Shown piece by piece: positions 1 through 5,530 of a stretch of 10,381 nucleotides of DNA (the first letter of the stretch is position 1; every line of letters begins with the position of its first letter). The translations under genes were made by a program, and so were the position numbers. The stretch comes from Sulfurimonas sp. (GTDB taxonomy: Bacteria > Campylobacterota > Campylobacteria > Campylobacterales > Sulfurimonadaceae). Under the pieces are notes generated by a model, which was not told where the DNA came from, ran no database searches, and saw only the letters and a list, made by a program, of their open reading frames with translations. The stretch covers positions 1 through 10,381 of the forward strand of contig JANTGV010000017.1 of assembly GCA_024762745.1 (NCBI GenBank). Reading direction: 5' to 3'.

Positions 1-156
1 CCTAGTGATACATTTGGAATTAGTAGTGAATATATGGAAGCGATGGCCTTTGCTTGGCTTGCTTACAAAAGAGTTCATGAAGAAGAAGTAAAACTTAGTT
101 CTGTAACCGGGGCGTACAGGAACTCTATACTAGGTGGAATATATGCAAAAAATTAA
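1..156 (+). CDS. anmK: Anhydro-N-acetylmuramic acid kinase, C-terminal end (partial)
   Basis: Only the last 51 codons and the TAA stop are in the window; the gene is cut by the left edge and reads in frame from base 1. The visible part has an EAMAFAWLA segment, then VTGAYRNSILGG just before the end, the typical AnmK C-terminus. AnmK is a cytoplasmic ATP-dependent kinase that hydrolyses the 1,6-anhydro ring of anhydroMurNAc and phosphorylates it to MurNAc-6-phosphate during peptidoglycan recycling. The next gene, amgK, begins inside the last codons of this one, and amgK and murU act in the same salvage route, which supports the call. The catalytic N-terminal half is not visible, so activity cannot be judged from the window. 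Confidence 0.85.
   Translation, partial: PSDTFGISSEYMEAMAFAWLAYKRVHEEEVKLSSVTGAYRNSILGGIYAKN
132..138 (+). promoter_or_regulatory. Shine-Dalgarno site that decides the amgK start
   Basis: AGGTGGA lies 4-5 bases before the ATG at 143, inside the anmK coding end. A GTG in the same frame at 134 would extend the protein by three residues, but it sits within this ribosome-binding sequence and has no such site of its own. The ATG at 143 is therefore preferred. Confidence 0.7.
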
Positions 157-1087
157 AGAGTGGCTAGAGGAGACCCCTTACAAAGAATATGAGATTACAA
201 TCGCTTCAGCCGATGCAAGCTTTAGGCAATACTTCAGACTTACAAAAGGAGATAAAACAGTTCTCCTTATGGACTCATCTTTAGAAAAAGAGTCACTCGC
301 TCCATTTATAGATGTGACATCAAGATTATTAAACGCAGATGTTAGAGCTCCACGTATACTAGAGCAAAACTTAGATGATGGTTTTTTAATTATAGAGGAC
401 TTTGGAAACACTCACTATTTGAATATTCTTGATGATAAAAACTTTAAAGAACTCTACTCTAAAGCAATAGATGAAATCATCAAAATGCAAAACGCAGATA
501 TAAAAAATCTTCCACTTTATGACAAAGAGTTTTTACACTTCGAGATGGACCTAATGCAAGAGTGGTACTTAGAAAAAAAGCTTGGTACCGCTTTAAATAA
601 AAAGCAAAAAGAGATGCTTGAAAACTCACTAAACGCAATTTCTAATGTAGTTTTATCTCAACCGCAAGATGTATTTGTTCATCGTGATTATCACTCACGA
701 AACATCATGCTAACACAAACAAATGTTATAGGTGTTATAGATTATCAAGATGCAATGAGTGGGGCTGTTACTTATGATTTGGTTTCACTTTTAAAAGATT
801 GTTATATAGAGTATAAACGCGCTGATATCGAAAAACTTGCTTTAGAGTTTCGTGATAAAAAGAGTATAAACGCAAGTGATGAAGAGTTTCTAAAATGGTT
901 TGATTTTATGGGTCTGCAACGTCATATAAAAGTGCTTGGAATTTTTTCTAGGTTGCATCTTCGTGACGCTAAAGATGGCTATTTAAAAGATATACCACTT
1001 ACACTGAAGTATACGATAGAAGCGGCTTCAAGATATAGTGAAACGCAAGAGCTTGCAAAATTTCTACAAGAAGTACAACCCTCATGA
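143..1087 (+). CDS. amgK: N-acetylmuramate/N-acetylglucosamine kinase (anomeric), AmgK
   Basis: This is a 314-residue aminoglycoside-phosphotransferase-fold (APH) sugar kinase. AmgK phosphorylates the anomeric hydroxyl of MurNAc (and GlcNAc) with ATP, giving the 1-phosphate used by MurU. Visible motifs are DASFRQYFR near residues 24-32 (N-lobe, typical of AmgK), IIEDFG as the hinge region, the catalytic loop HRDYHSRN at 180-187 with Asp182 as likely base, and IDYQDA at 199-204 with Asp200 as likely metal ligand, followed by YDLVSLLKD. The RDYHSRN and D-[FY]-QDA pair separates AmgK from generic APH kinases. Length matches the family. The start overlaps the anmK end by 14 bases and the TGA stop overlaps the murU ATG (ATGA), so the genes are translationally coupled. 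The protein is cytoplasmic with no signal peptide. I am confident of the family; sugar preference is inferred from murU next door. Confidence 0.9.
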   Translation: MQKIKEWLEETPYKEYEITIASADASFRQYFRLTKGDKTVLLMDSSLEKESLAPFIDVTSRLLNADVRAPRILEQNLDDGFLIIEDFGNTHYLNILDDKNFKELYSKAIDEIIKMQNADIKNLPLYDKEFLHFEMDLMQEWYLEKKLGTALNKKQKEMLENSLNAISNVVLSQPQDVFVHRDYHSRNIMLTQTNVIGVIDYQDAMSGAVTYDLVSLLKDCYIEYKRADIEKLALEFRDKKSINASDEEFLKWFDFMGLQRHIKVLGIFSRLHLRDAKDGYLKDIPLTLKYTIEAASRYSETQELAKFLQEVQPS

Positions 1088-1743
1088 AAGCTATGATTTT
1101 AGCTGCTGGTCGCGGTGAGAGAATGCGTCCATTAACAGACCACACACCTAAGCCCCTTTTAGAAGTTAGAGGCAAGCCCTTAATTGTTTGGCATATAGAG
1201 AAGTTGTCTCAGGCTGGTTTTAAAGAGATAGTTATAAATATCGCCCATTTGGGTTACAAAATACCTGAGACTCTTGGTGACGGCTCGGCTTGGGGAGTAA
1301 ATATTAGATATTCCGATGAGCAGGAATCAGGTGCTTTAGAGAGTGCCGGTGGGATTATAAAAGCACTACCACTTTTGGGTAATGAACCTTTTTTGGTTGT
1401 AAATGGAGATGTTTTTTGTGACTATGAGTTTAATGCAAACTTTAATTTAGATGATAATTTAGCTCATCTTATATTAGTTCCAAATCCAGAGCATAACCCT
1501 GATGGAGATTTTGGATTAAAAGATGCTTGTGTTTTAAACAAAGATAAAATCCAATATACATTTTCAGGTATAGGATACTACAATCCTAAACTATTTAAAA
1601 ATTTAAGTATTGAAAAATCAGCTCTAGCACCACTACTTAGGGCAGAAATAAAAAATAAAAACATTAGTGGTGAACTCTTTAGCGGCGTTTGGCACGACAT
1701 AGGTACACCAGAGAGATTAAAAGAGATAAATAAAAAACTATGA
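1084..1743 (+). CDS. murU: N-acetylmuramate alpha-1-phosphate uridylyltransferase, MurU
   Basis: This 219-residue nucleotidyltransferase has the signature LAAGRGERMRPLT at residues 6-18 followed by PKPLL, which binds the UTP phosphates and base. VNGDVFCD contains Asp109, the likely metal ligand, and WHDIGTPERL at 203-212 is the usual C-terminal motif. MurU makes UDP-MurNAc from MurNAc-1-phosphate and UTP, feeding the cell-wall precursor pool without passing through MurA and MurB. The length is close to that of Pseudomonas MurU (about 220), and there is no C-terminal acyltransferase or hexapeptide domain as in GlmU or long glucose-1-phosphate thymidylyltransferases. Start and stop each overlap a neighbour by 4 bases. 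By sequence alone it could be another short sugar-1-phosphate nucleotidyltransferase; the anmK-amgK context makes MurU by far the best reading. Confidence 0.88.
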   Translation: MKAMILAAGRGERMRPLTDHTPKPLLEVRGKPLIVWHIEKLSQAGFKEIVINIAHLGYKIPETLGDGSAWGVNIRYSDEQESGALESAGGIIKALPLLGNEPFLVVNGDVFCDYEFNANFNLDDNLAHLILVPNPEHNPDGDFGLKDACVLNKDKIQYTFSGIGYYNPKLFKNLSIEKSALAPLLRAEIKNKNISGELFSGVWHDIGTPERLKEINKKL

Positions 1744-2708
1744 AACTACTACTATTAATTATAGGGCTCACAAGCCTGCTGTCGGCAAAATACACAAACT
1801 GCGAATTTCAAAATAAAAACTATATAGATATCTGTGAAAAAGTTGTAAAAAATGGTGTCTCTTACAACTACGCAAATAAATTTTTACTCTCCTACTTTAA
1901 AACGCAGAAGTTTGATGAAGTAAGCTGGAAATATCTACAACCTCGTCATATCAAAACACATAGAAAAAATGAAAAGAGAGCTAATAACGTCCTTGTAAAA
2001 CAGGTACCGAAGATGATTGCTAATCTAAAAGAGTACAAAGCAGTTTATGATAAAGCAGAAGAGAAATATGGTGTTAACCGTGAGGTAATCGCGGCAATAC
2101 TTCTCAAAGAGACAAAGCTGGGTAGAATCAAACCGACACACGATGCCTTTATAGTATTTAATACTATGGTTGTAAGAACGAATCCAAAAACTTCAAGAGA
2201 GAAGTGGATTTTGAAAATGGGTAAGACGAATATGGCTTCTATTATCACTCACTGTTACAAAAAAGGTGTAGAGCCTGAGCAGTGTAATCTACCGAGTTCT
2301 TACGCTGGGGCTGTTGGTATCCCCCAGTTCATGCCAAACAGTTTTGTTTATGCTGAGAGCCACAGCGGAGAGTCTGTTGACTTAACAAAAATGGAAGATG
2401 CAATCATCTCTACAGCGAAGTATCTGCACCAAAAAGCAGAGTTTAACACCCTAATTGACTGGGAAAAAATTCCAAATATGCCTACCGTAGAGTCTCAGTG
2501 GTATGATTATGAGTTTAAATATGAAAACGCATCCTTTGTATATGAAAAGAGCAAAAATGGAAAAGTTTATAAATGCTTTACTAAAGGAAGAGATGATCTG
2601 CAATATCTTAGAGATTACGCCAAAAAGATCATGCGTTACAACAACTCATCTAATTACTCTGTTGGTGTTATGCGATTGGCATATGATGCATATCAGCTGA
2701 GTCATTAG
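1740..2708 (+). CDS. Periplasmic MltB-type lytic murein transglycosylase
   Basis: This is a 322-residue exported protein with a short leader (hydrophobic residues 3-15, likely cleavage after Ala16 in LLSA). No lipobox cysteine is present, so unlike E. coli MltB it is probably soluble in the periplasm. The SLT_2/MltB catalytic domain is recognised by YGVNREVIAAILLKETKLG with Glu124 as the catalytic acid, and by YAGAVGIPQFMPNS at 188-201, the MltB equivalent of AGAxGxxQFMP. The enzyme cleaves the MurNAc-GlcNAc bond and forms 1,6-anhydroMurNAc ends, the ultimate source of the AnmK substrate. Its ATG overlaps the murU stop (ATGA), so it is the last gene of the salvage operon. It ends one base before the convergent stop of the next gene. 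The family is clear; whether it trims glycan or supports growth or secretion is not visible. Confidence 0.87.
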   Translation: MKLLLLIIGLTSLLSAKYTNCEFQNKNYIDICEKVVKNGVSYNYANKFLLSYFKTQKFDEVSWKYLQPRHIKTHRKNEKRANNVLVKQVPKMIANLKEYKAVYDKAEEKYGVNREVIAAILLKETKLGRIKPTHDAFIVFNTMVVRTNPKTSREKWILKMGKTNMASIITHCYKKGVEPEQCNLPSSYAGAVGIPQFMPNSFVYAESHSGESVDLTKMEDAIISTAKYLHQKAEFNTLIDWEKIPNMPTVESQWYDYEFKYENASFVYEKSKNGKVYKCFTKGRDDLQYLRDYAKKIMRYNNSSNYSVGVMRLAYDAYQLSH

Positions 2709-2709
2709 T

Positions 2710-3531
2710 TTACTCTTGTGTGTACCCATAAAGGGTACCATTAAAATACATCTCTCTTCCCTGAATGAGATAATCTATATAGCTACTTTTTCCACTATTG
2801 TCCACAAGGGAAATTCTCCCTGATTTCATATTTCCTTGAACTTGCCAACGACCTCCATTATAATTATCACTAGCTCCACCCCAAGTAGCCCCAACTGAAG
2901 CATCACTATTACCGTAACTAGAAGTGTCAGAAGTTTTATAAGTACCATTTGAATAAAAATAGATATGCGTTTCACTATATTTTGTATATGTTGACCATTT
3001 ACCGACAAAATAGTTACTCATCTGCGCACTATTTACACCATTGACACGCTCTTTCTTTTTATACTCAAGAGATTTTATGATACTTTCGCCCGCCTTAGCC
3101 AATTCTCTAGAGTAACTTTCAGGAGTGCTTAGCGCAATAACAAAAGCTCCTCCTCCATGAGAAGAAAGAGTGCCGTAAGCTTTTGCCTTAACTTCTTGCA
3201 TCTGATAAACACCTACATAGTTTCCAACAAAGCTATTATTATCTATACTCTCTAAAGAACCCTCTAGTTGTAGATAAATTCCATCATCACTAAGTCCTCT
3301 CTGCATCTCTAGTTTAAGTGCATCCATGCTTGTAAGTTGATGAGGAAAAAGGAGAATTAAACCGGCTACAATATCATGACCAAACATAGCAACACTCTCG
3401 TCTTTTTGATATTTCCACTCTTGTGGCACTTCAAAAGAGAAACCCCAGTTTACATCACTAATATTTTGTGCTTGAAGAATACTCAAGTTAAAGAGTATTG
3501 AAAAAAAGAAAAGCTTTTTTAATTGTATCAT
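2710..3531 (-). CDS. Secreted protein of unknown function with a beta-rich C-terminal domain
   Basis: I do not recognise this 273-residue protein as a named family. Residues 1-21 form a clear signal peptide (MIQLKKLFFFSILF, ending LQA), with no lipobox. Residues 26-160 resemble small mixed alpha/beta secreted domains that begin with F-x-V-P-x-x-W (here FSFEVPQEW), as in PsbP-like folds; this is a weak resemblance. After a Lys-rich linker (YKKKERVNG, near 160), residues from about 175 form a separate region rich in Gly, Ser, Tyr and Thr with alternating strands (GKWSTYTKY, IYFYSNGTYKTS, GRWQVQG, EMYFNGTLYGYT), suggesting a small lipocalin-like or beta-sandwich module. It starts 32 bases after the stop of the third GAF gene on the same strand, with AAGGA upstream, so it may be the last gene of that operon. 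The function is unknown; an extracytoplasmic partner of the GAF proteins is only a guess. Confidence 0.72.
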   Translation of the reverse strand: MIQLKKLFFFSILFNLSILQAQNISDVNWGFSFEVPQEWKYQKDESVAMFGHDIVAGLILLFPHQLTSMDALKLEMQRGLSDDGIYLQLEGSLESIDNNSFVGNYVGVYQMQEVKAKAYGTLSSHGGGAFVIALSTPESYSRELAKAGESIIKSLEYKKKERVNGVNSAQMSNYFVGKWSTYTKYSETHIYFYSNGTYKTSDTSSYGNSDASVGATWGGASDNYNGGRWQVQGNMKSGRISLVDNSGKSSYIDYLIQGREMYFNGTLYGYTQE

Positions 3532-3563
3532 CCTAAATCCTTTAGATATTGATATTACCCTGT

Positions 3564-4049
3564 CTACTTCCCTTTTAAAATAGCAAGTTCGAGACTACCG
3601 CTCACATAATTTGCAAAAAATGTAAGCATATCTAAATCAGATGTATCAAAGTGACCTCTGGATTTATTAAGAAGTTGAATTATCCCCATCACATCCCTTC
3701 TAGAGTCAAAGATTGGTACAGTGATAATGTTCTCTGTTTTATAGCCGCTCTTTTTGTCAATGTTTTGTAAAAACCTCTTATCTTCATACGGTTCATTCAC
3801 AATCTGAGGCTCTTTTTTAAAGTAAGTGTCTCCAACAACTCCCGAATCCAAAGCAACAACAATACGCCCTAGACCATCACTATGCTTTGTCCAAAGTATC
3901 TTGTCATCTTTGTCAACTATAAAAATAGAACATCTATCTGCATGTACAAGCCTTTTAGCTTCTTCAGAAATAAGCTCTATCGCATGATTCATATCTTTGA
4001 GTGTCATCAGCTTCTGGCCAAACTCTGCTATTTGATCAAATTTTTTCAT
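3564..4049 (-). CDS. Small stand-alone GAF-domain protein (third of three)
   Basis: This 161-residue cytoplasmic protein is a short N-terminal helix plus one GAF domain and nothing else. It has ADRCSIFIVD (Cys40), ILWTKHSDG, SGVVGDTY, IVNEPYEDKRF, GYKTENIITVPIF and QLLNKSRGHF, the core of phosphodiesterase-type GAF domains. The N, K, F and D of the NKFDE motif known from cyclic-nucleotide-binding GAF domains are kept, but the last E is Leu. The start was set at ATG 4049, one base after the TAG stop of the upstream gene and with GAGAG 8 bases ahead. A TTG six codons further upstream is possible but would overlap the previous gene. It is the most diverged of the triplet. GAF domains bind small ligands or mediate dimerisation; with no kinase, cyclase or phosphodiesterase part here, any output must be through a partner. 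The ligand is unknown. Confidence 0.85.
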   Translation of the reverse strand: MKKFDQIAEFGQKLMTLKDMNHAIELISEEAKRLVHADRCSIFIVDKDDKILWTKHSDGLGRIVVALDSGVVGDTYFKKEPQIVNEPYEDKRFLQNIDKKSGYKTENIITVPIFDSRRDVMGIIQLLNKSRGHFDTSDLDMLTFFANYVSGSLELAILKGK

Positions 4050-4050
4050 T

Positions 4051-4554
4051 CTATTTACTCTCTGCAATTTTATATTTACTTTTTAACTCTAAAAAACCAC
4101 TGACATATTGTGCGAAAAATGTCATAAACTTTATATCTTCACTATCAAAACCATCATCTTTATTAAGAAGTTGTAAAACCCCTATGACCTCTTTTAAAGA
4201 GTTGAAAATTGGTGCGGTGATGACATTACTTGTTCTGTAGCCTGTCTCTTCATCTATCTCTGATAAAAAATCTGGATGAGAATATGCATCATTAGCAATT
4301 ATAGGCTTTCGAGACCTTATTGTTTGACCTACAATTCCTTTATCTGATTCCAGTTTTATTTTTGCTATACCGTCTGCGAGTGTTGTCCATAGATGGTCGC
4401 TAGATTTTTCATACATGTAGATTGAGCATCTTCTTGCATGAATAATCTCTTTTGCATATTTTGCAATATGCGGTAGCCCTTCACTTAAAGACTTTTTCCG
4501 AAGCAACTCTTCGCCAAAATCAGCTAGCTTTATAGATGTATCTGCATATTTCAC
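4051..4554 (-). CDS. Small stand-alone GAF-domain protein (second of three)
   Basis: This is a 167-residue single-GAF protein with the same layout as its neighbours: N-terminal helix with KLADFGEELL (9-18), ARRCSIYMYE (Cys43), HLWTTLADG, DKGIVGQTI, RKPIIANDAY, TGYRTSNVITAPIFNS and GVLQLLNK (125-132). It aligns without gaps to the upstream paralog through residue 135, with about 80 of 127 positions identical (hand count). N131, K132, F136 and D140 match the NKFDE motif except for the final E (Ile). The start is GTG at 4554, with AAAGG 8 bases upstream; no ATG lies near this end, and the GTG start gives the same length as the paralog. Its TAG stop is one base from the next gene's ATG, so the two are coupled. 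It may also be read from its own promoter, because TATAAT lies 24 bases before the GTG. Cytoplasmic; ligand and partner unknown. Confidence 0.86.
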   Translation of the reverse strand: MKYADTSIKLADFGEELLRKKSLSEGLPHIAKYAKEIIHARRCSIYMYEKSSDHLWTTLADGIAKIKLESDKGIVGQTIRSRKPIIANDAYSHPDFLSEIDEETGYRTSNVITAPIFNSLKEVIGVLQLLNKDDGFDSEDIKFMTFFAQYVSGFLELKSKYKIAESK

Positions 4555-4578
4555 ACTTAGTACCTTTAGATTAGGACT

Positions 4579-4584
4579 ATTATA
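4579..4584 (-). promoter_or_regulatory. Possible -10 box of an internal promoter before the second GAF gene
   Basis: A perfect TATAAT on the minus strand sits in the 47-base gap between the first and second GAF genes. It would place transcription start near 4572, giving a leader of about 18 bases that still includes the AAAGG ribosome site. No -35 box is evident, as is common for the main sigma factor in Campylobacterota. The box lies inside the interrupted palindrome ACTAT-T-ATAGT (4576-4586). This is a pattern match only. Confidence 0.4.
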
Positions 4585-4601
4585 GTGTAAAAAATCATAA
4601 T

Positions 4602-5096
4602 TTATGTTTTATATTTTACTACCAACTCAAGAAATCCACTAATATAGTGTGCAAAAAATATTATAAATCTCTTATCGTCACTGTTAAAGTCACCATTCTC
4701 TTTGTTGAGTAGTTGTAAAACACCTATAATCTCTCTGCTGGAATTAAAAATCGGTGCAGTTATCATATTTTTTGTTTTGTATCCTGTCTTCTTGTCTACA
4801 TCAGGAAGAAAATTCGGATCACTGTAGGGGTCATTGACAATTACCGGCTTTCTAACGCGGAGCGTATAACCGACCACTCCTTTGCCTGATGGAACTATAA
4901 TTTTCTTGACACCGTCTGAGTGGGTTGTCCAGAGCTTGTCATTATCTTCTTCATAGATATAGACAGAGCATCTATCTGCTCCCAATACTTCTTTTGAGTA
5001 AGAGACAATATGTGGCAGACCTTCCCCAAAAGATTTTTTATCGAGTAACTCTCTTCCAAAGTCTGCCAACTTTGCATACATATCATCACTTTGCAT
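4602..5096 (-). CDS. Small stand-alone GAF-domain protein (first of three)
   Basis: This 164-residue cytoplasmic protein has one GAF domain covering nearly its whole length: KLADFGRELL (9-18), ADRCSVYIYE (Cys43), KLWTTHSDG, GKGVVGYTL, RKPVIVNDPYSDP, TGYKTKNMITAPIFNS and GVLQLLNK (125-132), then a final helix ending in a Lys-rich tail. N131, K132, F137 and D141 match the NKFDE motif, with Lys in place of the final E. The ATG at 5096 is chosen because GAGGGGGA, a strong ribosome-binding site, stands about 6 bases upstream. It is the promoter-proximal gene of the minus-strand cluster and faces the arsC-like gene across a 73-base gap. It is most similar to the second GAF gene, so the two arose by duplication. 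No output domain, membrane segment or metal motif is present. A sensor or adaptor role is inferred from the family only. Confidence 0.86.
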   Translation of the reverse strand: MQSDDMYAKLADFGRELLDKKSFGEGLPHIVSYSKEVLGADRCSVYIYEEDNDKLWTTHSDGVKKIIVPSGKGVVGYTLRVRKPVIVNDPYSDPNFLPDVDKKTGYKTKNMITAPIFNSSREIIGVLQLLNKENGDFNSDDKRFIIFFAHYISGFLELVVKYKT

Positions 5097-5169
5097 ATAG
5101 ATCCCCCTCTAACGATTTGCCTTTTAGTAAGACTACTATAGTAAAATAGTAACAAAAAAAAGGAACAAT
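5097..5169. promoter_or_regulatory. Divergent promoter region between GAF cluster and arsC-like gene
   Basis: This short gap must hold the starts for both directions. At its centre is the perfect 10-base palindrome TACTATAGTA (5134-5143), which gives a TATAGT -10 candidate on each strand: plus-strand start near 5149 and minus-strand start near 5128. On the plus strand TAAAAT at 5142-5147 is an alternative. AAGGAA at 5160-5165 serves the arsC-like gene and GAGGGGGA near 5103-5110 (read on the minus strand) serves the first GAF gene. No -35 boxes are evident. The -10 assignments are inferred. Confidence 0.5.
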
Positions 5170-5523
5170 ATGAACTCAGTTACAATTTGGCATAACCCAA
5201 GATGTTCAAAATCTCGTGAAGCTCTATCTCTAGTTGAAGAGAGTGGATGTGAAAAAGATATTGTAAAGTACTTAGAAACAAACCCGGACAAAAACACACT
5301 CAAAAAGCTCTTAAAAATGTTAGGCATTACCCCTAGAGAGTTAATGCGTACAAAAGAAGCTATCTATAAAGAGTTAAAACTAAAAGATGAACAAGATGAT
5401 GAGAAACTTATTGAAGCAATGGCAACAAACCCTAAACTTATCGAGAGACCTGTACTTATAAAAGATGGGAAAGCCATCATAGGCAGACCAACTTCTTTAG
5501 TCCCAGATTTTTTAAAACAGTAG
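5170..5523 (+). CDS. ArsC-family reductase, YfgD-like (putative arsenate reductase, glutaredoxin type)
   Basis: This 117-residue cytoplasmic protein has the thioredoxin-like ArsC fold. The active-site loop is WHNPRCSKSRE with the nucleophile Cys12, followed by LLKMLGI, the ELMRTKEAIYKEL segment, the NPKLIERPVLI segment and IIGRP near the end. The order and wording match E. coli YfgD closely, including the Arg before the cysteine where plasmid ArsC has Ala. Classical members reduce arsenate to arsenite with glutathione and glutaredoxin; YfgD-type proteins are less well characterised, so arsenate reduction is the family default and not proven. There is no arsR, arsB or acr3 beside it, so this is not an ars resistance operon. 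AAGGA stands 5 bases before the ATG. The deacetylase gene starts 7 bases after the stop and is probably co-transcribed, with no obvious functional link. Confidence 0.85.
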   Translation: MNSVTIWHNPRCSKSREALSLVEESGCEKDIVKYLETNPDKNTLKKLLKMLGITPRELMRTKEAIYKELKLKDEQDDEKLIEAMATNPKLIERPVLIKDGKAIIGRPTSLVPDFLKQ

Positions 5524-5530
5524 GCTATAT

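Noticed and set aside
134..145. GTG start for amgK three codons upstream of ATG 143
   Set aside because: The GTG lies inside the AGGTGGA ribosome site that serves ATG 143 and has no ribosome site of its own.
2045..2700. Open frames in other frames within the transglycosylase gene
   Set aside because: They are fully contained in a gene with recognisable catalytic motifs and have no protein-family character.
2722..2738. GTACCC-ATAAA-GGGTAC inverted repeat as a terminator
   Set aside because: The stem is only 6 base pairs, has no U-tract on either strand, and lies within the coding end of the secreted protein gene.
4050..4067. TTG start for the third GAF gene at 4067
   Set aside because: It would overlap the second GAF gene by 17 bases. 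ATG 4049 sits one base after that gene's stop with GAGAG at good spacing and fits the paralog length.
3564..5096. The GAF cluster as a defence or mobile system
   Set aside because: There is no nuclease, transposase, toxin, cyclase or effector domain alongside, and base composition looks like that of the neighbours.
4895..5327. Open frames crossing the divergent GAF/arsC-like gap
   Set aside because: They overlap the ends of two clear genes in other frames and would leave no room for the promoters those genes need.
5170..5523. Arsenic resistance operon
   Set aside because: Only the YfgD-like ArsC-family gene is present. There is no arsR regulator or arsenite exporter nearby.
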